DNA of 64,000 nucleotides from JAPULR01 sp965238215 (lineage in GTDB: Bacteria; Chloroflexota; Dehalococcoidia; Lucifugimonadales; GCA-2712585): contig OZ250180.1 in NCBI GenBank assembly GCA_965238215.1, positions 124,001 through 188,000 on the forward strand, given 5' to 3'. This document shows positions 45,301 through 54,300 of this stretch, piece by piece. A program made the position numbers and the translations under genes. Every line of letters begins with the position of its first letter. Positions within the stretch are counted from its first letter, which is position 1. The notes under the pieces were generated by a model that was not told the origin of the DNA, searched no databases, and saw only the letters and a list, made by a program, of their open reading frames with translations.

Positions 45301-45417
45301 GCCTCCTAGAAGAATCTGACCCGTCCGCTCGCTGGATGCCCTCCAACTCGCTCGCAGGGAGTTCAGCACTTCACCTAATGCGATATTCAGGGTGTGTTCG
45401 TGCGTTGCGCTCGTCAT
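42358..45417 (-). CDS. Large adenine-N6 DNA methyltransferase with nuclease-like N-terminus (type IIG/Eco57I-like)
   Basis: 1019 aa. The methyltransferase core has SAM motif I DFACGTGTLLS (about residue 370) and catalytic motif IV LVIMNPPFVRS (about residue 503), marking adenine-N6 methylation. The N-terminus (about 38-60) reads GGGRPDILIEEASGWPVVIEAERL, which resembles a PD-(D/E)xK nuclease core (D43, E57) but with Glu instead of the final Lys, so cleavage is uncertain. A C-terminal region with VAFTDRRCIGGRAWPSVIF and AFALWCNSSLGLLMHWW is typical of target-recognition parts in such fusions. ATG 45417. Probably a single-polypeptide restriction-modification or related defence enzyme. Convergent with the HEPN/YgiT pair. 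Confidence 0.85.
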   Translation of the reverse strand: MTSATHEHTLNIALGEVLNSLRASWRASSERTGQILLGGGRPDILIEEASGWPVVIEAERLNHADAEKDAQARLGRAVSKTGREIETAIALVYPPHILSLDGPALRDAIVRAQDLEYALYTRRVGMRPDRLPLRGWIKGGIRDLAMLVHRAAVPPPRIEALATELENGVKLAADEFTRRHRFGSELGERVASVLGQSDDDEGQTRRMAMTVIANALVFHESLAEVEFQVPALGGGPVRGVRPVESFRSVGVFAPGDICREWERILTVNYWPIFWSAKEMLRLMPTATAHAVLEWLWRTGQKLVAGGVTRSHDLTGIVFQRLIADRKFLAANYTRPEAAALLAALALPADRPPGGADWGDGETLAGAQIGDFACGTGTLLSTAYQRMSLLHELHGGDPRRLHGPMMRHGLVGLDVLNIAVHLTAAMLAGSHPDTPFDGECLLTMPYGKQEDGNVAIGSLDLLAENVQASLLDTAAAVSAGGRAPELVRDIVSRVGHGKFDLVIMNPPFVRSTGMEGLKLGKGNSAFAAFETDGPTRDRMQSSLINVRGATPLGTGNSGLAADFLDLSLRKARDDGVIALVLPLSGVSGMGWEGAREVLARKCQDITVVTIAGAGSYDSSFSADTGMAECLLIARRGKMLAENRATFVILRRQPRSTVEAELLAAEISRIRESGQLRAIERLEGLSTISIGEQEYGGMLDAPIPESGPWPLVGIRDVELAQVAWNLERGMFVPLGLPGAKIIEMSVAPIGEMAGRGPYHADIYWDQADGTPRGPLELIRPAVSPAPTYPMLWAHDAKRERKLVVDPDSEGRIKAASGKVTQDQLLEKAARVWGTATRAHYNRDLRFNSQSLMVAFTDRRCIGGRAWPSVIFDNPDHEYAFALWCNSSLGLLMHWWVANKTQSGRGSITVTGIPNTPTFDVRTLTAKQLAAARAAFEELRGRRFLPFDQIDEDPARAELDRRLLVDVLGLPESLVEPNGPLDLLRRKLAQEPQIHGGKKTRVVFYDDDDGAVSEGKERRADR

Positions 45418-45485
45418 AATCGGATAGTAGCCTATGGTACACCAGCGGAGTCATGATTTCTTCCGCCAGCGGAACTACGGCACTG

Positions 45486-45962
45486 CTATCTCTTGTGCGG
45501 CTTGGACCGGGGCTTGCGTCTTCTGTGCCTGGAGGGGACTTTGCGGCCCTTTACCTGGCCTGTCTCCAGGTATCTCTTGAACAGCCAGAAGAGCACTAAC
45601 ACCCCCAGGAGAACCAGCGCGGTGATGGTGTCGCCTCGACGGAAGGCTGTCCACGCGTCGCCCGCCAAGCTCGGTATGATGAAGGAGCCGATGACCAAGG
45701 CCACGGCGACCAGAATCATCCGGAAGGGGTGGGTGAAGACGTGGCCCCGCAGGACGGCGAGGGAGGCGGCAACGACGAAGGAGATGCCGAAGTAGAAGCT
45801 CAGGCCAAAGGCCCAATGCCAGAGCACGTACATGCTGGCGGCGGTGATGGGAACGGTGAGCCAAACCCGGCCTAGCTCCAAGCCGTAGAGCCACCGGGCG
45901 CGGGCGTCTCGAAGTTCTCGTGACAGCCACCTGCCTATGAATCGAAGGATGGCGCGTTGCAC
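45486..45962 (-). CDS. Hypothetical small membrane protein with basic tail
   Basis: 158 aa. Hydrophobic stretches around residues 33-50, 52-72, 80-100 and 112-130 suggest four membrane helices, followed by a very basic tail (SRHRRRKPRSKPHKR). GTG start at 45962 with GGAGG about 10 bases upstream. Not recognised. Lies on the minus strand upstream of the methyltransferase gene, 68 bases away. Confidence 0.6.
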   Translation of the reverse strand: MQRAILRFIGRWLSRELRDARARWLYGLELGRVWLTVPITAASMYVLWHWAFGLSFYFGISFVVAASLAVLRGHVFTHPFRMILVAVALVIGSFIIPSLAGDAWTAFRRGDTITALVLLGVLVLFWLFKRYLETGQVKGRKVPSRHRRRKPRSKPHKR

Positions 45963-46349
45963 TTGAGCCCGACCTCCAGTGTTGCGCTGGCCGCTTCAGA
46001 GGGGCGTGGCCCGCAGCTGTCGGCGTTTGTATATTGTTTGAGTTGTTTCTCAGCCATAATGCATCGCCGACCATCGTGTTAGCGGCAATGGGATGATGGA
46101 AGAACAGGATTTCCGCTGTCAAGGGAAGCCTCTGCCCGATTCAAGCTATCTACGGCAAGGCATCTCGAAAGGCCCACGGCTCCCCAATATCTATGAGGTA
46201 CTTGTGACATTTGGTGCTGCCCTTCGTAGTTATGGTAATATGCCCAATGTTTAGCCAACTGTTGCAAGGCTGTCTCACTTTGCCTAAGCTGGCAGCTGAG
46301 TTAGAATCATCGGCCATGTAGCAAAAAGTTAATAAGAGGAGGGGATTCG
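45963..46349. other. Divergent intergenic region upstream of amt
   Basis: About 390 bases. GGAGGGG at 46338-46344 is the amt ribosome site. No reliable promoter or RNA seen. A minus-strand frame at 46150-46371 has no support. Confidence 0.4.
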
Positions 46350-47777
46350 TTGAAGACACTGGTAGGAGCACTTAACCGGAGCCGTCTATCCACCATCGTG
46401 GCGGCCACAGGCGTAGCCACCCTGATATTGTTCCTTCTCCGCCCGACGGTTGCGGAAGCGGCCGGCGTCGAGGAAGAGACCGTCTTCATATTCAATACCT
46501 TCTCTTTCCTCATCTGGGGGGCGCTGGTCATGTGGATGTGCGCCGGATTCACGATGCTGGAGTCCGGCTCCGTGCGAACCAAGAACGCCTCCATGATATG
46601 TCTCAAGAACATAGGCATCTACTCCATAGCGGGCTTGGCTTACTTCATCATCGGGTACAACCTGATGTACGTGGGCGTTGGCAGAGAACTGAATCTGTTT
46701 GGCCTCGATTTCGGCGGTCTCATTGGATCCTTTAGAATCTTTTACGAGTCGTCGGCTAACGAGGTTGCCCTGTTGAATGGGGAGGCGGGCGCCGTAGCGG
46801 CGGTGCTCGCGGAAGGGGCCGGGTACTCCGTCATGTCGGACTGGTTCTTCCAGATGGTCTTCGTGGCAACGGCGGCGTCCATTGTGTCCGGCGCGCTGGC
46901 GGAGAGGGTCAGGATGTGGTCCTTCTTCGTGTTCGTGCTGGTCCTGACCGCGATAATCTACCCCGTGATTGGGGCGTGGCACTGGGGCGGCGGATGGCTG
47001 TTTGAAATGGGATTCACGGACTTTGCAGGATCAACCATAGTCCATAGCACGGGCGGATGGGCGGCGCTAGCCGGCATACTAGTAATAGGGCCCCGGCTGG
47101 GTAAGTACCGCAAGGACGGCACTGCGAGGGCCACGCCGCCTTCCAACATTCTGGTGGTCACCCTTGGAGTCTTCATCCTCTGGATGGGCTGGTTTGGCTT
47201 CAACGGCGGGTCTCAGTTGGCCCTGGGCAGCGCCGCCGACGCGGTGGCCATGAGCATAGTCATAGTCAATACCAACCTAGCGGCGGCGGCCGGCGTTGTG
47301 GCGGGCTTGCTGGTCTCAAGGCACATACTGGGGCGCATTGACCTGTTCGCCGGACTCAACGGCGCCATTGCGGGTCTGGTGGCCGTCACCGCCTCCCCCG
47401 ACTTCGTAGACCACCAATGGGCCCTCCTGATTGGCGGGGTGGGCGGGGTGTTGTGCGTTGGCGGCCTCAAGCTGCTGGAGAGGCTAAAGGTCGACGACGT
47501 TGTGGGCGCAATTCCCGCCCACCTGGTAGCAGGCGTCTGGGGCACCCTGGCGGCATCCATGACTGGCGGCGCAACCTTCCACGTTCAGCTCATAGGCGTC
47601 CTCTCCGTAGGGGCCTTTGCCTTCGGCGCTTCCTGGCTGGTGTGGCAAGGTCTGGCGAGGACCATGGGCGCACGGGTGTCTAATTCGGTGGAGCGCTTGG
47701 GCCAGGACGCAGGCGAGCTTGGAATGGAGTCTTACCCCGAGTTTGTGTTGATGCCGGAAGACTTCGACGAGGACTAA
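46350..47777 (+). CDS. amt: Ammonium transporter (Amt family)
   Basis: 475-aa membrane channel for ammonium uptake. A probable N-terminal signal (about 1-37) precedes eleven helices. Family landmarks: MCAGFTMLESGSVRTKNA (about 62-79), YPVIGAWHWGGGWL, DFAGSTIVHSTGGWAAL with the first pore His, TLGVFILWMGWFGFNGGS, and AIPAHLVAGVWGTLA with the second His. Start is TTG 46350, five bases after GGAGGGG; it gives the expected N-terminus. No glnB/glnK gene follows, which is unusual for amt operons. Confidence 0.96.
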   Translation: MKTLVGALNRSRLSTIVAATGVATLILFLLRPTVAEAAGVEEETVFIFNTFSFLIWGALVMWMCAGFTMLESGSVRTKNASMICLKNIGIYSIAGLAYFIIGYNLMYVGVGRELNLFGLDFGGLIGSFRIFYESSANEVALLNGEAGAVAAVLAEGAGYSVMSDWFFQMVFVATAASIVSGALAERVRMWSFFVFVLVLTAIIYPVIGAWHWGGGWLFEMGFTDFAGSTIVHSTGGWAALAGILVIGPRLGKYRKDGTARATPPSNILVVTLGVFILWMGWFGFNGGSQLALGSAADAVAMSIVIVNTNLAAAAGVVAGLLVSRHILGRIDLFAGLNGAIAGLVAVTASPDFVDHQWALLIGGVGGVLCVGGLKLLERLKVDDVVGAIPAHLVAGVWGTLAASMTGGATFHVQLIGVLSVGAFAFGASWLVWQGLARTMGARVSNSVERLGQDAGELGMESYPEFVLMPEDFDED

Positions 47778-47798
47778 CGGGCGGACTCGAGAATAACA

Positions 47799-47834
47799 GG
47801 CCTCCCTGAATAGCGCAGCGATTTCAGGGGGGCC
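47799..47834 (+). terminator. Inverted repeat downstream of amt
   Basis: GGCCTCCCTGAA (47799-47810) pairs with TTCAGGGGGGCC (47823-47834), a 12-bp stem with one U-G wobble in RNA and a 12-base loop. It lies 22 bases after the amt stop. No T-run follows, so it may act as an mRNA-end structure. Confidence 0.5.
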
Positions 47835-47869
47835 GCCACCGGCACGAGTGGCAGGGGGACGGAGCTAGG

Positions 47870-48820
47870 TTACGGCGAGGTCGTTCGTCTCATCGGATGC
47901 ATGGCGTTCTTGACTTCGGGCGTTATCTCGTACTTGCGGGGTCGCTTGCTCCGCACGAGGACCCCGCGTTTCTCAAGGAGGGGCCAGAGCTTGTTGGTGA
48001 ATTCCGTTCCGAAGCTTCCGCCCTGCATCCTTGATATTGGATGATGGGGGAACCGGGACTTGATTATCGGCAGGCAGTCTGTGCTCTTGAAGGAGCCGAT
48101 GGGGGTCTGCCGGATAATGAGGTCCACCATTTCGTCCAAGACCCTGTTGTCGGCGATCCTCATAGCGTCGGCGGTCCTCGCGTCGGCGGCCCTCGCATCG
48201 GCGGCAATCCTCGTATCGGCGGCGGTCCTCGTATCCTCGGCGGGCCTCAACAGGATCATCTCGTTGGGGGGCGCGCTGACTTTGACCGTGTGAATGTGGT
48301 CGCTGGGGAAGTATTCTTCGATGGTTAGCGACCGGGTCTTGACGCGGTCGGTCACGAGCCAGAGGAAGGGCGCCCTTCCGCCCGCCATGTCCTTCAACTT
48401 GGCAAACACGGGCATGAAGTCGCTGTCGTCGCTCATCACGGCGATGAACTCCGCCTTACCCGTTACGAAGTCGGCGACGGCGTCCATTGCGATGGCCATG
48501 TCCGCCGAGTTCTTGGAATGATTGTGGCTGAAGTGCTGAATTCCCTTGACGGTGACGGTCAGGCTGGGGAAGCGGCTCGTAGCCCACATTTCCCAAAGGG
48601 CAACCCTATCTGCCCTGACGTAGAGGTGCAGCGAGGAAAGGGGCGGGGCGCGCTCCGGCCACTTTTCAAGAACGGCCTTCACGGTCACCTGGGCCGCGGC
48701 AAGCAAGTTCTCCGTGTCGACGTACAGGGCCGCCTTGCCGGCCTTACGCAGGCTTCTGGTTTTTGACTTTGAATCAGCGGATCTCATTGAGCTGGAAGCT
48801 CTTCTAAACAGCCCTAACAT
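47870..48820 (-). CDS. NYN-domain (PIN-like) protein with repeat linker and C-terminal winged-helix-like domain
   Basis: 316 aa. The NYN domain (about 30-190) starts AALYVDTENLLAAA, has NSADMAIAMDAVADF and VMSDDSDFMPVFAKLKD; these acidic residues form the metal site of NYN/PIN RNases. A linker (about 205-235) repeats ADTR/ADAR/AADA units, encoded by short DNA repeats near 48160-48245. The C-terminus (EMVDLIIRQTPIG...KRGVLVRSKRPRKYEI) looks like a winged helix of the LOTUS/OST-HTH sort. Likely an RNA-acting nuclease. ATG 48820. Convergent with amt. Confidence 0.82.
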   Translation of the reverse strand: MLGLFRRASSSMRSADSKSKTRSLRKAGKAALYVDTENLLAAAQVTVKAVLEKWPERAPPLSSLHLYVRADRVALWEMWATSRFPSLTVTVKGIQHFSHNHSKNSADMAIAMDAVADFVTGKAEFIAVMSDDSDFMPVFAKLKDMAGGRAPFLWLVTDRVKTRSLTIEEYFPSDHIHTVKVSAPPNEMILLRPAEDTRTAADTRIAADARAADARTADAMRIADNRVLDEMVDLIIRQTPIGSFKSTDCLPIIKSRFPHHPISRMQGGSFGTEFTNKLWPLLEKRGVLVRSKRPRKYEITPEVKNAMHPMRRTTSP

Positions 48821-49369
48821 TGGGCAACGTCTTTGTATGGCATTATGTCTCTCTCTTCAATAGGGAAGTTGCCGGAAGAATGGAACTCCGGCTGCTGGCA
48901 GTGGGACTCGGACCGATGGGCAAGCTCCTCCGAGTCCGCAATTAGGAAGTGTCTACCGAACATTCTGCTTCCATTATGCACACTTGGAGACACTGCCGCA
49001 AATTCATGGGGTCTGGACGGTGTTTTCGACGGGGTTTGAAGGGTGGAAGGGACTCGTTCGTGGGAAACGAGGGGGTTTTGGGGCACTCGTTTCAGGGTTG
49101 CCAGGCGTGGGATTGACTCGTTTTGACTGGTTTCGGGAAACGAGTAACGGGTGTTTCGGGGGTATTTCAGGCGTGGATTGGGGTGTTTTGGGGACTCGTA
49201 CTCGTTTTATTTTTTCTGGGGGAAACGAATGGGAGGTTTGGAGGTGGTGCGGCGGGTTTTTCATGGGGGTAGGTTAGCAGGGGAGGGGGAAGGGCGGCAA
49301 TGGGGAGATGGCAGTTTGGGGGGGAGGGGGGTTGAGGCGTTGTACAATGTAATCCAGAGCCGTACTGAA
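48821..49369. other. G-rich intergenic region with repeated CTCGTTT/AAACGAG motifs
   Basis: Non-coding as far as I can see. Between 49053 and 49228 it carries several copies of CTCGTTT and its reverse complement AAACGAG in alternating order. After 49230 it becomes a long G-rich stretch. A Pro-rich minus-strand frame is just the complement of this composition. Confidence 0.6.
49053..49228. repeat. Cluster of inverted CTCGTTT...GGGAAACGAG motifs
   Basis: Pairs are 49053-49058 with 49065-49071, 49116-49122 with 49138-49144, and 49201-49207 with 49223-49228, plus single copies at 49086 and 49194. Each pair could form a short hairpin or a paired protein site. The GGGAAACGA version occurs three times. 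Confidence 0.7.
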
Positions 49370-49402
49370 TGTCATTCTGAGCGACAGCGAAGAATCTCGT
49401 AG
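49370..49402 (-). repeat. Dispersed intergenic repeat, copy 1 (inverted)
   Basis: TGTCATTCTGAGCGACAGCG followed by AAGAATCTCGTAG. It is the reverse complement of the element found four more times downstream (49782, 49926, 50167, 63914). This type of repeat is common between genes in many bacteria. Confidence 0.8.
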
Positions 49403-49418
49403 CCGAAAGCAAACCTTG

Positions 49419-49733
49419 ATGCCTATTCACAAAACCAACCAATACTTCGTCTACATCGTGACCAACAAAAGGAAAACCACCTTATACGTTGGGATGGCAA
49501 ATGATCTGCATCGAAGGATGTACGAGCACAAGAAGGGGCTGACAAAGGGATTCAGTAAGAGGTACAACCTGTCGTGCCTGGTGTATTACGAGGAAAGCTC
49601 TAGAGTCGAGGCGGTAATTGCGAGGGAGAAGGAGATTAAGGGATGGCTGAGACGTAAGAAGATAGCGTTGATAGATGGGTTCAACCCCGGATGGAAGGAC
49701 TTGTCGCGGGACTGGTTTGATTTCTTCCGATGA
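49419..49733 (+). CDS. GIY-YIG endonuclease-domain protein
   Basis: 104 aa, a stand-alone GIY-YIG domain. The motif is YFVYIVTNKRKTTLYVGMAND (the YIV...YVG pair, residues about 9-29) with the conserved Arg in LHRRMYEHK. A Glu in SRVEAVIAREKEIKGW (about 60-75) is the usual metal ligand. Such small proteins may cut branched or damaged DNA, or be homing-type relics. ATG 49419. Its last 10 codons are duplicated in the tandem repeat immediately downstream, and it is embedded between copies of the dispersed repeat. Confidence 0.9.
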   Translation: MPIHKTNQYFVYIVTNKRKTTLYVGMANDLHRRMYEHKKGLTKGFSKRYNLSCLVYYEESSRVEAVIAREKEIKGWLRRKKIALIDGFNPGWKDLSRDWFDFFR

Positions 49734-49985
49734 CGAGATTCTGGGGCAGCAAAGAATCCTGCAGGGATTGGACGCCTACGGCAACGAGATTCTTCACTCC
49801 GCTTCGCTACGTTCAGAATGACATGTTGGGGGCGTTGTGGAGTTCGGGATGAGGTGTCGCGGGACTGGTTTGATTTCTTCCGATGACGAGATTCTGGGGC
49901 AGTAAAGAATCCCGCAGGAATTGGACGTCTATGCCAACGAGATTCTTCACTACGCTGCGCTACGTTCAGAATGACATGTGGGGGC
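49702..49985 (+). repeat. Tandem duplication of about 153 bp including the end of the GIY-YIG gene and a dispersed repeat
   Basis: Unit 1 (49702-49854) and unit 2 (49855-about 49985) both begin TGTCGCGGGACTGGTTTGAT, covering the last codons and stop of the nuclease gene. They continue through GACGAGATTCTGGGGCAG and the element core ending CGTTCAGAATGACATGT. The units differ at scattered single bases. Cores lie at about 49782-49826 and 49938-49979. Confidence 0.85.
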
Positions 49986-50104
49986 GCTACGCTGCGTTCA
50001 GAATGACATGTGGGGTGCGCGGTCGCGAGGTTGGCAGGATGCATGGAGGCGTTTGTGGGATGCCGCGTTTCACATTATACAACCGCAGACATTTGCTCGC
50101 CCCC

Positions 50105-50216
50105 GTCATGTCATTATGAGGAGGCTCCGCGACGAAGAATCTCGCAGTAATTGGATGCCTATGCCAACGAGATTCTTCACTCCGCTTCGCTGCGTTCAGA
50201 ATGACATGTTGGGGGG
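50105..50216 (+). repeat. Dispersed intergenic repeat, further copy
   Basis: Starts GTCATGTCATTATGAGGAGG, contains GACGAAGAATCTCGCAG, then AACGAGATTCTTCACTCCGC through GTTCAGAATGACATGTTGGGG. Two outward halves of the element are therefore present in opposite orientation around ATTGGATGCCTATGCC. Confidence 0.8.
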
Positions 50217-50338
50217 TTGGGGGGGTTGGGATGGTGTGGGTTGGCACAATGAAAGGCCGAAACCTTTATGCTATCATGGCAAAGATACTACACGCTAACG
50301 CCCTCGCGAAAGAGCGTGTGCGGGTGGAGGGAATGCAG

Positions 50339-51331
50339 ATGAATTCCAAAGAAATCACAAGCTTCTTTAATGAAGGCGATGATCCTAGTAATGACGACCG
50401 ACGTGTCCTTGACCTCGACATGAGAATGGCGAGGAGTGCGGGACAGGTAGATCTCGGCCAGCTGACCGACTCCATTATTGCCATAGACCGGTCTTTAACC
50501 AAAGTTCAACGAGTATATGCATCGAGCCAGTTTGCTCAAACCATAGCAGCTGTTGACCGACTTGTTGCGTCCAATCAGCTTGCCCAAGTGATGGCATCTG
50601 TTGATCGACTTGTTGCGTCCAATAAGCTTGCCCAAGTGATGGCATCTGTTGATCGACTTGTTGCGTCCAGTCAGTTTGTTCAATACCTTACCCTTGCGAA
50701 TCGGGGCTTTACTGCTTTCCAGTCGGCGATTTCACAGGGTCTTAGGGATTTTTCACCCATCGAGTTCCCCACGGTTTGGATCAAGAATAATTTTGATGAA
50801 CGTACCGTTCAAGCGCCGATTTTAGCCCCACGCAGATTCCGATCTCCCAGAAGTCAGGCACAAGAGGTCACTCCCAAGATCTTAGAGGTGGAAGAAGCGA
50901 TGACCAAGGAGCAACTCCTGCTTGACCAATTCGACGCTCTTGTCACAGATAGTGGTCTTCGTCGGGTTTGTAGAAAGTATTTCGCCGCCGGATTCTATTC
51001 CATAGCAGTTGAAAAGGCTTATGTGTACATTGACAACACGGTTAGTAAGAGGTCTGGATTGTCGGAGAACTATGGGGCTGACCTTATGCGTCAAGTGTTC
51101 AGTCCGAAGAATGCGACACTCAGGCTAAACAATCTACAGACTATCTCTGACAAGAATGAACAGACGGGCTACATGAATATCTTCGCGGGAGCAATGCAAG
51201 GGATCCGAAACCCGCGCACTCATGCAAGTGAGTTTGAGAATCAACCAACAGAAGCGTTGGAATTGCTAATCATGGCCAATCACCTAATGCGGATCCTCAA
51301 GAGGACCGGAAGAGGCAACGCCAACGCATAG
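50339..51331 (+). CDS. TIGR02391/Ymh-like protein with HEPN-type RNxxxH motif and internal 16-aa repeats
   Basis: 330 aa. The C-terminal 130 residues fit the TIGR02391 (Ymh) pattern: FAAGFYSIAVEKAYVYIDNTV, FSPKNATLRLNNLQT, and QTGYMNIFAGAMQGIRNPRTHASEFENQPTEALELL. R290-N-P-R-T-H295 fits the HEPN motif RX4-6H. The N-terminal half has three copies of a VDRLVASNQLAQVMAS unit, perhaps a coiled coil. ATG 50339 has GGAGGG seven bases ahead; the frame is open further upstream through repeat DNA, without support. Convergent with the second large methyltransferase. A role in defence or growth arrest is inferred from family and context. Confidence 0.82.
   Translation: MNSKEITSFFNEGDDPSNDDRRVLDLDMRMARSAGQVDLGQLTDSIIAIDRSLTKVQRVYASSQFAQTIAAVDRLVASNQLAQVMASVDRLVASNKLAQVMASVDRLVASSQFVQYLTLANRGFTAFQSAISQGLRDFSPIEFPTVWIKNNFDERTVQAPILAPRRFRSPRSQAQEVTPKILEVEEAMTKEQLLLDQFDALVTDSGLRRVCRKYFAAGFYSIAVEKAYVYIDNTVSKRSGLSENYGADLMRQVFSPKNATLRLNNLQTISDKNEQTGYMNIFAGAMQGIRNPRTHASEFENQPTEALELLIMANHLMRILKRTGRGNANA
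50552..50692 (+). repeat. 48-bp tandem repeat (about three units) within the TIGR02391-like gene
   Basis: Units start at 50552, 50600 and 50648 with GTTGAYCGACTTGTTGCGTC. Units 1 and 2 are almost identical for 48 bases, and the third diverges after about 24 bases. The length is a multiple of three, so changes in copy number would keep the frame. Confidence 0.9.
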
Positions 51332-51372
51332 AAGTCCCAAAACTACCAGTATCTAAGTTGTAGCCTCCCCCG

Positions 51373-54300
51373 CTACCTCAGGAGGCGGCGCACCGCCGCC
51401 TCTGCGGCGGTGCCTTGGGGGGAGGCGCGGAGCCAGGCGCGGAGTTCGCGGCGGGCGATGGTGACGGAGACGTGGTCGCCGCGTTGGGCGCGGAGTTCGG
51501 AGAAGCGGTTGGCCGCGCCCGCCGCCGCCGTTCTGCCGGCCTCGGATATCTCGGCGTGGAGCGGGTCTGAGGCGTCGAACTCCGGTATGGGCAGCTTCCA
51601 AAGCTGCTTGTGCATGTCGCGTGCTCCGAATTGCCCTTTGGACATGAACCGAGCCACCGCATCCTTGATGGTGTCGCTATTGATAATGGCTAGCAGATAG
51701 TAAGCTTCAGTAACATTCTTGCAGGAAATCCAGTAGAGTCTCGATTCGACCAATGCTTCATTGTCCTGCAGTAGCGCGCCAGTAGACACACCGCCTTGGG
51801 TATACACTATCCGAATCGGCCTTTCGCGAGGATTCTTCAACCATTCCAGCTGCGATGATAGTTTGCCGAAGTAGTCCAACTGACCAATCAAGCCCAGCTT
51901 GTTAGCCGCCGCCTTGTTCTTTTCCCAGAGTTCACTGACGGTGCGCCAGCGGTCTCGCATCCGCATCCCCAGGCCATCCATACGTACTCCGGTCACGCCT
52001 CCTTGATCGACAGGGATTTGATCGTCGCTCCTCTTCAGGGGCAAAATCGCCTTCAGGGGAGTAAGCGTAACGTACGGTGCAACTGTTTCTCCAAGATGAA
52101 CGTCGAACAGGTGGGTCTTCTCGATCGTCTGGCCAGTTATGGCTGTTAGATCCAGGCTACGCCACGGGTTCTTGTCGAATCGGCCTCGCCTGGGATTCAC
52201 TGTTATTGTCTGACCCGCCTGGATGATTGCGGGATTTTCGGTCTCCTCCACAAAGAACAGGCAACGCGGAACGATTATCGCCCCCTGTCTGGAGTACCCG
52301 GCGTATGGCGAATCACCCTGGATCGATGTATCGACTATGGTAGTGCGGGTTCGCCTGTCGGCATTCGGTCCCGGCTCACCCCGCCACAGTTCCACTTCTC
52401 CCACTAGAGGCGCTGCTCCGCCAAGCTCCCCGGTGCGTTTCGCAAAGACGACGGAGGCCGGAACGGGGAAAAAGTTATTGGGTTCCAGTCCTTCCAGGTC
52501 CCAGGCCGTCTTGAATCCGAAGTTGACAGTGAAGTCGGGCAAATAACGCTTCGGTCTCCAGGTGCCGGTGCGCCATTTCGCGTACTGGCCCGTCTGCAGG
52601 GCGCTGTGGGGCAACACCATGCCAATGACACCTCCGTCCTTCAGATAGAGGTCTACACAGCGGGCAAAGAACAGCCCCGCAACATCCTGACGGTTAGCGT
52701 ATCTGCCACCCGCCCAGATACCGTACAGGTCCTTGCTCTGTCGCTCTAACTCCTCGCGCAGGGTGTTGGCTGTGTTGCGGTAACTCAGCCAGGGCGGGTT
52801 GCCGATGACCACGTCCACCTTCTTGCGGGAGAGGGCCACGGGGCGCACCAGGTTGCGGGTGTAGTAGGCCCAGATGTGGTTGCGCCCCTCCTTGTGAAGC
52901 CTCTGCAGCGCGTCGATGGTGCTTTCCAGTATCTCCCTTTCGCGAGTTCCCTCTTTGATCCCGTGGTCGTCCAGGTACACAAAGGGGTGTTCCCCCTTCT
53001 CGATGGCCTCGGACACGTCTCCCATGAGGGCGTCGAAGTCCTCGGCCCTATCCACCAGGCTTACGGGGAACAGCAACTCCGTGTTTTGTTCGTCGTTCAC
53101 CTGGATGGTGACGTCCTGCTCGGCGAACATGTCGCCGGTGCGGTAGCGGAGCTGGAGGGCGTCGCCCAGGTAGATGGGGACGGTGATGCTGCTCTGAAAA
53201 CCCTCGTCAAAGGCGCCTTGGATGGCGGGCTGGGCGGCGAGGACCCACGCGGCGCGGGCGAGGTGGACGGCGACGGGATGAACGTCGATGCCGGCAACCT
53301 GGATGCGGAGCCAGTCCAGCGTGTCCTTGCCATTCAGTCCCTGGTTCCCAGCGGTCTCTATCAGGTGGGTGACGGCCTCGGCGACGAAAGTGCCGGAGCC
53401 GCAGGCGGGGTCGAGGACGGACTGGTCCATCGGGTCGGTCACCACCTCGCGGACCATTGTCCGCGCCAGCCAGTCGGGGGTGTAGTATTCGCCAAGCTGA
53501 CGGCGTTCGTCCGGCGGGATGACCGTCTCGTAGAGGATGGACGCTACGTCGTTGGGGGCCTTCTGCCAGTCGAACCGGGCGACGCGGCGGGCAAGGGTGC
53601 GGACGAAGGGCAAGCCGCCATCGACCTCGGTGGGCCAGGCGAAGAAGTCGGACTCCACCACACCCTGCAGGCCTGTCTTGCTGCGGAACTCCCTGCCGTA
53701 GAGCAGGTCGGCGGCGTCCGTTGCCGCCAGCGCCTTCACGTCGATGCCGAAGGACGCCTGCACCACCATGCCGATGACGGCGGTGAGGTAGGTATGGCGG
53801 ACGAACAGGTCGTTCATTTTCTCCTCGGTGCTGGCCACCTCCCCAAGGGCCGCGATGAGCAGGTTCTCCCAAAGCTGGGTCTTGACGCGGATGGTGTTGG
53901 CGTTCTTGTTGCGCTGGTAGAGGGCCTTGAGGACGGCGATGTCCCGCTCGTAGGAGGGACTGTTGGGGCCGAAGTGGGCGGGGATGGAGACGCGGTCGGG
54001 CGCGATGTCTGTCTCGGCGGTGAGGGCGTTGTCCCGCAGCCACTCGAAGAGGGTTATCCACCTGTCCGGGTCATCGAAGGTGAAGGCGTAGGGAGGGGTG
54101 GGCTTGACGGGGCCGGCGTTGGGCCAGCGCAGGAGCCAGTATTTTCCGTCGGTGAGGACGCCCATGCGGACGCGCCCGAGCTTATGGGACTGCTCCAGGT
54201 AGTCGTCCAACTGGTCGACGTAGTCCGGGTTGGGGTCGAGGCCGCCGCGGGAGCCGATTCTGCGCTTGAACTCCATGAAGGTGTCGAGGGCGGTGAGGTC

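Noticed and set aside
49004..49264. Pro-rich 86-codon minus-strand frame
   Set aside because: It is the complement of the G-rich, motif-bearing intergenic region; no protein features beyond composition.
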